From Hyphomonas sp. (GTDB lineage: Bacteria > Pseudomonadota > Alphaproteobacteria > Caulobacterales > Hyphomonadaceae), in contig NZ_JAGYJH010000002.1 of NCBI RefSeq assembly GCF_018402285.1, forward strand, positions 186,001 through 250,000: 64,000 bases of DNA. Direction: 5' to 3'. A program made the position numbers and the translations under genes. This document shows positions 37,401 to 43,353 of this stretch, piece by piece; within the stretch, counting starts at the first letter, position 1; every line of letters begins with the position of its first letter. The notes beneath the pieces were generated by a model, which saw only the letters and a list, made by a program, of their open reading frames with translations, had not been told where the DNA came from and ran no database searches.

Positions 37401-37531
37401 TCGGAGATTACTTCAATTTCTTCTTCGGTTTCTGTGTCGGCACCTTGTGCCCAAGCGGCACCGGTCACCGACAGGGCGCCGAATGCAACGCCGCACAGGA
37501 ATGTGCGACGGAAAGAGCGTTTGCTCATCAT
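34493..37531 (-). CDS. TonB-dependent outer membrane receptor
   Basis: A 1012-residue receptor. It has a signal peptide (~1-29, ending GAAWAQ), a TonB-box-like EKITVTGS (~55-62) and a plug domain (~70-200; LVLFNGRRLGGAG, DVAGVVN-type AVAGVVNVITRR). The long beta-barrel ends RSVFARISKSF with the terminal Phe required by the BAM complex. It imports a ligand by TonB-ExbBD energy. The subfamily (LNVIPDAVINRIEILKDGASSIYGSDA) is the large caulobacterial/sphingomonad type often placed beside peptidases. Here it is divergent from a secreted S9 peptidase, so a peptide-derived ligand is a reasonable guess. ATG 37531 has GGGGGAG at 9 bases; 37528 is an alternative. Confidence 0.92.
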   Translation of the reverse strand: MMSKRSFRRTFLCGVAFGALSVTGAAWAQGADTETEEEIEVISETPASEGEARQEKITVTGSLLGRNEYTSSSPIQVITADTATLQGLVDTAAILQSSSIASGSTQINGNFGGFVVEGGTGVNTISLRGLGAQRSLVLFNGRRLGGAGTQGQVGAVDLNVIPDAVINRIEILKDGASSIYGSDAVAGVVNVITRRQVEKPEINVTFGAPFEGGGESFGIDGAYGLNFDQGSIVLSASYEKFEPLTQGERDFLACPQDYTFDPVTGERRDLLETRPDGLGNQGEFKCFNALADVFDDANGGRRWVFDDALGTFRPRVAGPAGTAETPSYNAKEDSTTIIPETERMSVFLTADYDFGPAQFFGDFLYNNRTTNQEDWRQFFPFMSSANPGSIANPNNPLFGTYAGSPVAFARPITLVPFDIEVDVDYFSGTAGLRGDFGSSGYLSTWDWEVAAVYSKSEGDYTFTTIPINRVTDNNAGNRPVAINQALPGGGFQTLCPTDASAAAFANAVRDGVPTPALDYQPCTTINYFSRDFIYGDLTADEQALLFVQDTGTTIYEQTTFSGLVRGELFNLPAGPVGLAIGAEHRQFEIDDQPGFYSSNNLQWGLSSAVDTVGEDKVTEVFGEIELPVLKGQPFFEELTVNLSGRYFDYDSYGSDNVYKAGLNWQINPLFRVRATLGNSYRAPALYELYLGNSTSFAGQTNIDPCNYTDGPPDNPNIDANCAAAGLTGYIPFGSSAQVVAGGGAGVLEAETSDASTLGLIFTPTGINLSLALDYFDIAIDNQVARLGAASILGGCYASDNFANEPLCSLFTRDTDPTSPRFNQILEVSDSFVNINSQSNRGLDLTGRYEHEFSFGDLVFDIQSTWTFEDEFLLFSGEGFEPDIINGLVGEPSFTGNARLQFQRGDWRYNWFTDFVGNTSNERLFGGDEFTFGSRGPGLFKYKVGTEAHWEHGASIQYSGDTWAATLGVSNLFDETPPALTTGTATRRGLVPLIGTQYDYRGRSVFARISKSF

Positions 37532-37797
37532 TACGTGTTTCTCCCCCTGGAGTAACTGAAATGGAAACGTCACCCGACCCACGACAGCGCGGATAGGCTT
37601 GATGGCAGCTTGCACGGTGACCGGCCGGGATCAAGGTAACATGAACGTTTTTTCACAACGTGTCATGATGTGGGCAAATTAGTGTTGCATTTGGGTAACG
37701 GACGTATCAGCTGCCTGTTTTTTGGGAGTGTTCAGGCAAACTTGACCGTCTCCAACATGGATTTATGGTTACCTGTACCGGATAAGAGGGAATCCAC

Positions 37798-39813
37798 ATG
37801 AAACATGCCATTTCCGCAGCGTTTTCGGCGGCGCTGCTGGCCGGAGCCGCAGGCGCTCAGCCCATTCCGATCGATGACTTTGCCAAGGAACCATCGATCA
37901 CCTCGCTCAGCATGTCGCCCGAGGGCGATTTCATCGTCGGCCTGGTTTCCAAGCCCGGCTCGGACAATGAGGAACTGGCACTCGCCGTATGGGATATCGA
38001 CGGGGAGATCGACACAACCAAGGTTCTGCTTCCCAATCGCATCACCCCGGGCAACAAGCGTGCCCGCTTCTTCCAGGCCGACGCCATCGGCCAGGGCCGC
38101 CTGCTTGTGCGCAGCAAGCAGGCCTGGACGGGCCAGACCTACTGCCTTGAGGGCGGCGGCGAGGGCGCGGTCAAGACTTTCATCTTCAAGACCTATTTCG
38201 GTGACAAGAACATCGACCCCAAGAAGCTGACGGAGCAGTTTGCCGGCCTTGTCGATGAAAAGAACGAGTGCGCAAAGCTGGGCTCCGGCGTGCAGATCAA
38301 TTCACGCCTGCCGCTCGACAAGGAAAACATCCTGGCCAGCAGCTTTGACCGCGACCTGCGGGCGCCGAAATACTACAAGGTGAACCTCAAGACGGAGGCA
38401 AAAGAGTTTCTTTACAATGGCACCGGCGATCTGGGCATCGGTTATATCGATCCGCGCGATGGCACGGTGCTGACCAAGCTTGAACTCGAGCCGGTCGGCG
38501 GCAATGACTACGAGATCCGCACCTACATCCTGAACAAGGCTACCGGTGAGTACGACCTCGAAGCGCCGCTGACCTACACTGCCCGCAAGCGTCACAATGT
38601 CGACATTGCCGGCCGTGATGAAGCGACCGGTAAGTATTATGTCGTCACAGACCAGTTCTCGGACAAGAACCAGGTCTGGATGTATGATCCGGTTACGGAC
38701 AAGTATGACGCCGAGCCGGCCTTTGCCCATCCTGAGTTCAGCGCGCTCGGCGTTGTCCTGGGCGCCAAGGAGCATAACTGGAACAAGCCGCTCGGCTTTG
38801 TCTATGATGGCGCCGACCAGGAAACCTACTGGATCGATCCGGAGTACAAGTCGATCGTCGACGGGCTGCAGGCTGCCTTCCCCGGCCTGAGCATCAATAT
38901 CCTCGACACCAACAACGACCTGTCGCGCGTCCTTTTCCAGACCTCGGCATCTGACAATCCGCCAGCTTACTTCATGCTGGTCGACAAGGCCCGCGTGGCA
39001 GTTCTTGGCTCCTCGCGTCCTTGGATGCTTACTCAGAAGATGTCCAAGAGCGAGCTTGTCTACTACACGGCGCGCGACGGCCTGAAGATCCCCGCGATCC
39101 TCACCCCGCCGGTCGGCTGGAACGAGAACAGCCAGCCAGGTCCTGCAATTGTTCTTCCGCATGGCGGCCCCTGGGCCCGTGACTATGCCGGCTGGGACGC
39201 CTCGGGCTGGACACAGTTCCTCGCGTCGCGCGGCTATACCGTGCTTCAGCCGCAGTATCGCGGCTCGGCAGGCTGGGGCCGCGAACTCTGGTTCGCCGGC
39301 GACAACCAGTGGGGCCTGAAGATGCAGGACGACAAGGATGACGGCGCCGCCTGGCTCGTCTCCGAAGGCTATGCCGACAAGGACCGTATGGCGATCTTCG
39401 GCTATTCCTATGGCGGCTTTGCAGCCTTCGCCGCGACCGTGCGTGAGAATGGGCCCTTCCAGTGCGCCATTGCGGGCGCTGGCGTGTCCAACCTTGAACT
39501 CTTCCGCACCAAGGTCAGCACCGGCCGTATCAACCGCGCTGTCCAGGGCCATACCATGACCGGCATGGACCCGCTGGCCAACGCCTCGAAAGCCAATATC
39601 CCCATCCTTGTCTATCACGGTGACCGTGACGTGCGCGTTCCGATCCGTGATGGCCGCGACTTCTTTAACGCGGTCAGAGGCCGTGTTCCGGCGAAGTTCG
39701 TCGAGGTGAAGGACATGTTCCACCAGCTTCCCTGGTGGCCCGAGCATCACCAGGTTACGCTGACCGCGATCGACTCCTTCCTCAGGAATGATTGCGGTCC
39801 TGGCGGCCTCTGA
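37798..39813 (+). CDS. Secreted S9-family peptidase (dipeptidyl/acylaminoacyl type)
   Basis: A 671-residue prolyl-oligopeptidase-family serine peptidase. It has a signal peptide (~1-20, ending AGAAGAQ), a beta-propeller-like N-terminal domain (~30-390) and an alpha/beta-hydrolase domain (~400-665). The catalytic triad is Ser537 (GYSYGGFAA), Asp611 (HGDRDVRVP) and His642 (DMFHQLP). It would trim oligopeptides in the periplasm. It is divergent from the TonB receptor (267-base intergenic region) and followed, after a terminator, by an amino-acid permease. Confidence 0.93.
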   Translation: MKHAISAAFSAALLAGAAGAQPIPIDDFAKEPSITSLSMSPEGDFIVGLVSKPGSDNEELALAVWDIDGEIDTTKVLLPNRITPGNKRARFFQADAIGQGRLLVRSKQAWTGQTYCLEGGGEGAVKTFIFKTYFGDKNIDPKKLTEQFAGLVDEKNECAKLGSGVQINSRLPLDKENILASSFDRDLRAPKYYKVNLKTEAKEFLYNGTGDLGIGYIDPRDGTVLTKLELEPVGGNDYEIRTYILNKATGEYDLEAPLTYTARKRHNVDIAGRDEATGKYYVVTDQFSDKNQVWMYDPVTDKYDAEPAFAHPEFSALGVVLGAKEHNWNKPLGFVYDGADQETYWIDPEYKSIVDGLQAAFPGLSINILDTNNDLSRVLFQTSASDNPPAYFMLVDKARVAVLGSSRPWMLTQKMSKSELVYYTARDGLKIPAILTPPVGWNENSQPGPAIVLPHGGPWARDYAGWDASGWTQFLASRGYTVLQPQYRGSAGWGRELWFAGDNQWGLKMQDDKDDGAAWLVSEGYADKDRMAIFGYSYGGFAAFAATVRENGPFQCAIAGAGVSNLELFRTKVSTGRINRAVQGHTMTGMDPLANASKANIPILVYHGDRDVRVPIRDGRDFFNAVRGRVPAKFVEVKDMFHQLPWWPEHHQVTLTAIDSFLRNDCGPGGL

Positions 39814-39834
39814 GGCCAAAGGCAAAAGGGATTG

Positions 39835-39863
39835 AGGGCGGGCCATCTGGTCCGCCCTTTTTC
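39835..39863 (+). terminator. Rho-independent terminator after the S9 peptidase
   Basis: AGGGCGGGCC (39835-39844) pairs with GGTCCGCCCT (39849-39858, one G-T wobble) around ATCT, followed by a T-run. Confidence 0.87.
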
Positions 39864-39915
39864 TTTGCGCCGCTTGGTGTAAGCCAGAGAGCCAAATGAC
39901 CGGGGCGCCGACATC

Positions 39916-41235
39916 GTGACAGATCCTTCCGCCTATCCCGTCCGTAGCCTGACAACGCGCTATGTGGTGGTGGTGACCATCGCGATGGTTATCGGGGCAG
40001 GGATCTTCAAATCCCCGGCGCTGGTGGCGGCCAATGCAGGCTCGGAGACAGCCGTTTACCTGCTATGGCTGGCGGGCGGGTTGATCTCGCTGATGGGGGC
40101 GCTCTGCTATTCGGAGCTCGCGGCGGCCTTTCCCCATGCCGGAGGGGATTATCATTTCCTCGAGCGGGCCTGGGGGCGGCGCTTTGCCTTCCTGTTCGCC
40201 TGGGCGCGCTTTGCCGTGATCAACACCGGCGCGATTGCTCTGCTGGGCTTCGTGATCGGGGACTATATGAACCGCGTGATTGACCTTGGCGCCCATGGCC
40301 CGGCGATCTATGCCTTTGCCAGCGTGCTGATCCTGACCGCGCTGAAGCTTCGGCCCACCGGCGAGGCGGGCGACAGCAGCTTCGTCATCATCCTCGTGGT
40401 CGGCCTCCTGGTGCTGGTCGCAGCCGGCGCGAAGATTGCGCTGTCGGGCGCGCCGCCGCTCGCGCCGGGCGAGCCTTACCTGCCAGGGCTCGGCGGGATC
40501 GGGTATGGCCTCGTCTTCGTGCTGCTGGCCTTCGGCGGGTGGACCGAAACGGCTACGCTCTCCTCCGAAATAAAGGATGGCGAGCGCGGCATGGTACGCG
40601 CCCTCGTCATCGCGATTTCGCTGATCACGGGGCTTTACCTGCTGACGGCCTGGGCCATGCTGCGCGGGCTGGGGCTTGATGGACTTGCAGGCGCGGCGGC
40701 GCCGGCGGCTGACCTGATGGCGCTGGCCTTTGGGGAGGGCGCGGGCGTTATCCTCGCGCTCTCGGTGGTCGCCGCGGCCGTTACCTCGGTCAATGCCACC
40801 ATCATCGTCGGCGCCCGAACCACCTATGCTGCTGCTGCGCGCCTGCCTGCGCTCTCCTGGATCGGCCGCTGGAACGAAACCACGCGCAGCCCGCGCAATG
40901 CCATCCTGGCGCAGGGCGCCATCTCGCTGAGCCTCGTCGGCTTCGGCGCGGCCTATCGCGGCTTTGAAACGCTGGTCGATTACACCGCGCCGGTCTACTG
41001 GGTGTTCCTTATCGCCAGCGGCCTCGCGCTGATCCGTCTGCGAAATAAAGATCCCGGCGCAGCGCGCCCCTTCCGCGTGCCGCTCTATCCGCTCATCCCG
41101 GCGCTTTTCATCCTCTCCAGCAGCGCGATGCTGGTCTCCGCGATCCTCTATGTGCAGGGCGGGGCGTTCTTCGGGCTCAGCGTGCTGGTGGCGGGGCTCG
41201 CCCTGCTGCCAGTATTGGGCCGCAGCGGCAAATAA
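39916..41235 (+). CDS. APC-family amino acid permease
   Basis: A 439-residue polytopic transporter with about 12 hydrophobic segments. The helix 1 signature MVIGAGIFKSPALVAANAGS (~28-47) and GALCYSELAAAFPHAGGDYHFL are typical of the amino acid-polyamine-organocation superfamily (LAT-like branch). The substrate cannot be determined. The start is GTG 39916. Its place after a secreted peptidase suggests uptake of released amino acids, but a terminator separates them so they are not one operon. Confidence 0.88.
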   Translation: MTDPSAYPVRSLTTRYVVVVTIAMVIGAGIFKSPALVAANAGSETAVYLLWLAGGLISLMGALCYSELAAAFPHAGGDYHFLERAWGRRFAFLFAWARFAVINTGAIALLGFVIGDYMNRVIDLGAHGPAIYAFASVLILTALKLRPTGEAGDSSFVIILVVGLLVLVAAGAKIALSGAPPLAPGEPYLPGLGGIGYGLVFVLLAFGGWTETATLSSEIKDGERGMVRALVIAISLITGLYLLTAWAMLRGLGLDGLAGAAAPAADLMALAFGEGAGVILALSVVAAAVTSVNATIIVGARTTYAAAARLPALSWIGRWNETTRSPRNAILAQGAISLSLVGFGAAYRGFETLVDYTAPVYWVFLIASGLALIRLRNKDPGAARPFRVPLYPLIPALFILSSSAMLVSAILYVQGGAFFGLSVLVAGLALLPVLGRSGK

Positions 41236-41316
41236 TCGGGAACCCCGGAGCCCTCCCTGCGTTGGTTGCATAGTGACCGCCATGAGGCGGCATGATGCCA
41301 GACCGGGAGGCCCGCC

Positions 41317-41544
41317 ATGAGCAACTCCAAGAAACCAGACAAAGAAGAAACGCAGGCCGGGATCGCGCAGCGCGCGCTCGACATGAAAAACAAGGCCGCC
41401 GAAGAAAACGAGACGTCGATCCCGGACACCCGCACGGCGGGTGAAGGCCAGGTCAACGAAGAACGCGCGAACGCGCCGCCGATGGGCGCGCTGGATGCTG
41501 AAGGGCACCGCCCCGTTCTTGAACGCAGCAGGAAGGTACGCTGA
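41317..41544 (+). CDS. Small hydrophilic hypothetical protein, 75 aa
   Basis: ATG 41317 has GGGAGG at 7 bases. The 75-residue product is very hydrophilic (Lys, Glu, Asn, Arg) and probably disordered. Its TGA overlaps the ATG of the HPF-like gene (TGATG, 41542-41546), indicating coupled translation. The family is not recognised. Confidence 0.6.
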   Translation: MSNSKKPDKEETQAGIAQRALDMKNKAAEENETSIPDTRTAGEGQVNEERANAPPMGALDAEGHRPVLERSRKVR

Positions 41545-41867
41545 TGGATTTCCAGTTCAACACAGGCAACAAGGTCGACGGCGACGCGCGCATGGATGCG
41601 CATTTTGAAACGCGCGTCCGCGAACGCCTCGACCGGTTCGAACCTCGCCTCTCCCGTATCGAGGTGCATGTCCGCGATACCGACGGGACACGCCGGGACG
41701 GGCCGGACGGCATCGAAGCGGTGATCGAAGCGCGCCCCTACAATGGCGAGCCGCTGATCGCGAGCGACAAGGCTGCGACACCCGAAGCGGCCGTAAACGC
41801 GGCATTGCAAAAGCTGGTCACACGGCTGGACGGGGCGTTTGGCAAGGCGGACCGCGTGCGGAAATAA
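41544..41867 (+). CDS. HPF/RaiA-like ribosome-associated protein (short form)
   Basis: A 107-residue protein with the beta-alpha-beta-beta-beta-alpha pattern of hibernation-promoting factors. It shows LDRFEPRLSRIEVHVRDTDG, then IEAVIEARPYNGEPLIASDKA, and a final helix AVNAALQKLVTRLDGAFGK. It lacks the C-terminal dimerisation domain of long HPF. Such proteins bind the 30S decoding site in stationary phase or stress. The assignment to HPF is by fold pattern. It is coupled to the small upstream gene. Confidence 0.75.
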   Translation: MDFQFNTGNKVDGDARMDAHFETRVRERLDRFEPRLSRIEVHVRDTDGTRRDGPDGIEAVIEARPYNGEPLIASDKAATPEAAVNAALQKLVTRLDGAFGKADRVRK

Positions 41868-41879
41868 ACGCAGGCACGC

Positions 41880-41922
41880 CCAAAGCCATACATGCCCGGT
41901 CCGTTCCAGGGCCGGGCTTTGG
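41880..41922 (+). terminator. Possible terminator hairpin after the HPF-like gene
   Basis: CCAAAGCC (41880-41887) can pair with GGCTTTGG (41915-41922), or alternatively GCCCGG (41894-41899) with CCGGGC (41912-41917) followed by TTT. The remaining 41923-42149 shows no supportable gene. Confidence 0.4.
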
Positions 41923-42178
41923 CGTCATCCTCAGCCACCTGATCACTTGCGGCCGCTTCGCGCCCCGTGACCAGGGAACAAGGTGTGACCCTGACCTGGT
42001 CGGTCCCCATTTCCCCAGCTGCGCCTTCAGCAATTCTGACCCGCTGTCACAGGGCAGGATCATTGTTTGGCACAGAGACGGCAGGAGGCAGTGAGCCATA
42101 ATTCAGTCCTGACATCGCTTCAGTATCGAAAGAGGGGTGCGCGTTGGCTTTGACTTGAAGGCCCCTATGGCTTTATCG

Positions 42179-42198
42179 AATTGTCCTAAAGGACAATT
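42179..42198 (+). promoter_or_regulatory. LacI-family operator palindrome with promoter
   Basis: AATTGTCC-TAAA-GGACAATT is a perfect inverted repeat (8-base arms, 4-base centre) ending 15 bases before the LacI-type start codon. A TTGACT -35-like element lies at 42150-42155, so the palindrome overlaps the -10/start-site region. LacI-family regulators bind such even-symmetry operators, and autorepression is the expected outcome. Confidence 0.7.
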
Positions 42199-42213
42199 TT
42201 GAGGCGAACGCGT

Positions 42214-43221
42214 ATGCCGACTATTCAGGACGTTGCCAGGCGGGCTCAGGTTTCCGTCAAGACTGTCTCGCGGGTCATGAACCGCCATGAGCATATCTCG
42301 CCCAAGACCCGCGAAAGGGTCGAACAAGCGATGCGGGAGCTCAATTATGCCCCTTCTGCCATTGCGCGGCAGATGCGGCTCGGAGACAATCTGAGTATCG
42401 GCGTCCTGCTCGCGGACCCGAGCAGTGGCTATCAGTCCCAGCTCAATCATTCATTGCTGAAGGCGTGCTCCAAGGCCCATCGATACCTTGCCGTCGAGCT
42501 GTTTGACGAGGCCAATCCTGATTGGCGAGGGCAGGTCGCGCAGTTCCTGGATCGAACGAAGGTCGCCAACATGGTCCTCGTGCCGCCAATCTGCGACTCT
42601 CACGATATTCACGGGCTTCTGCGTGAGCGCCAGGTGCGCTTCGTGCTGGTTTCGCCCTCCGGTCCCGTAGCCGGCGCGAGCGCTGTCGCCATGGATGACA
42701 GGCAGGCGGCACGGGAGGTCACCGAGCACCTGATTTCTCTCGGGCACCAGAAGATCGCGCACATCGGAGGACGCGACGCGCATGTGGTGACCGTCTTGCG
42801 CCAGCTTGGCTACCAGGAGGCCATTCAGGCGGCCGGCCTTTCGTCTGAGGGGCTGGTCGTTAAGGGCAACTTCTCTTTCAGGGAGGCGCTCGATTGCGCC
42901 GAAGACCTGTTGCAACGGCCTGACCGCCCCACGGCGATATTTGCGGCCAACGATCACATGGCGGTCGCTGTCATGATGACGGCTCACAAGCTCGGCCTGT
43001 CTGTGCCCGAAGAGCTGTCGGTCGCGGGCTTTGACGATACACCCATGGGCCGGTCAATCTGGCCCCCGCTGACGACCGTCGCGCAGCCTTTCGACCAAAT
43101 CAGCGACATGGCGGTTGCGCTGCTGTCGAGCAAGCCCGCCAACGCCTCGGCGGCCTCAGAAGCCCATATCCTCCCGCACGAATTGATCGCTCGCGGCTCC
43201 AGCGGGCCGGCTCCGAACTGA
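42214..43221 (+). CDS. LacI-family transcriptional regulator of the glucan locus
   Basis: A 335-residue regulator. The N-terminal helix-turn-helix and hinge (TIQDVARRAQVSVKTVSRVMN and AMRELNYAPSAIARQMR, residues ~3-60) precede the periplasmic-binding-like sensor domain. That domain carries LVSPSGPV, HLISLGHQKIAHIGG, AIFAANDHMAVAVM and GFDDTPMGRSIWPPLTTV. ATG 42214 was chosen because it starts five residues before the helix-turn-helix; an upstream TTG (42199) lies inside the operator. It heads the TonB receptor/GH16/transporter/GH3 cluster and most likely responds to a beta-glucan oligosaccharide or glucose derivative. Confidence 0.9.
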   Translation: MPTIQDVARRAQVSVKTVSRVMNRHEHISPKTRERVEQAMRELNYAPSAIARQMRLGDNLSIGVLLADPSSGYQSQLNHSLLKACSKAHRYLAVELFDEANPDWRGQVAQFLDRTKVANMVLVPPICDSHDIHGLLRERQVRFVLVSPSGPVAGASAVAMDDRQAAREVTEHLISLGHQKIAHIGGRDAHVVTVLRQLGYQEAIQAAGLSSEGLVVKGNFSFREALDCAEDLLQRPDRPTAIFAANDHMAVAVMMTAHKLGLSVPEELSVAGFDDTPMGRSIWPPLTTVAQPFDQISDMAVALLSSKPANASAASEAHILPHELIARGSSGPAPN

Positions 43222-43273
43222 CACCGAAGGCAGCCGACAGGCCGCTGCTGTTGTCGCATCAAGTCAGACATCG

Positions 43274-43301
43274 TTGACATCGATGGACAATCATGGATTA
43301 T
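43274..43301 (+). promoter_or_regulatory. Putative promoter of the glucan operon with an operator half-site
   Basis: TTGACA (43274-43279) and GATTAT (43296-43301) are separated by 16 bases. The spacer contains GGACAAT (43285-43291), identical to one arm of the palindrome before the lacI gene, and TTGACA partly matches the other arm (TTG-C). This would let the same regulator control the receptor operon. Inference from position and matching half-site. Confidence 0.45.
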
Positions 43302-43353
43302 CCGTCTCTCGCCAGTCCGCCAAGAGACCGGCCAGAGGAAACGGGAGGAATAC

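Noticed and set aside
34373..37555. Very long plus-strand open frame (about 1060 codons) antisense to the TonB receptor
   Set aside because: It mirrors the codon bias of the receptor on the other strand. The receptor frame has a signal peptide, plug motifs and a terminal Phe, and the antisense frame has no recognisable domain.
38302..39846. 514-codon minus-strand frame opposite the S9 peptidase
   Set aside because: Covers the catalytic domain of a clear peptidase; no independent motif or ribosome site.
40063..41508. 481-codon minus-strand frame opposite the permease
   Set aside because: Translation is Arg/His/Gln-rich, typical of antisense high-GC frames, and would also overlap the small gene at 41317.
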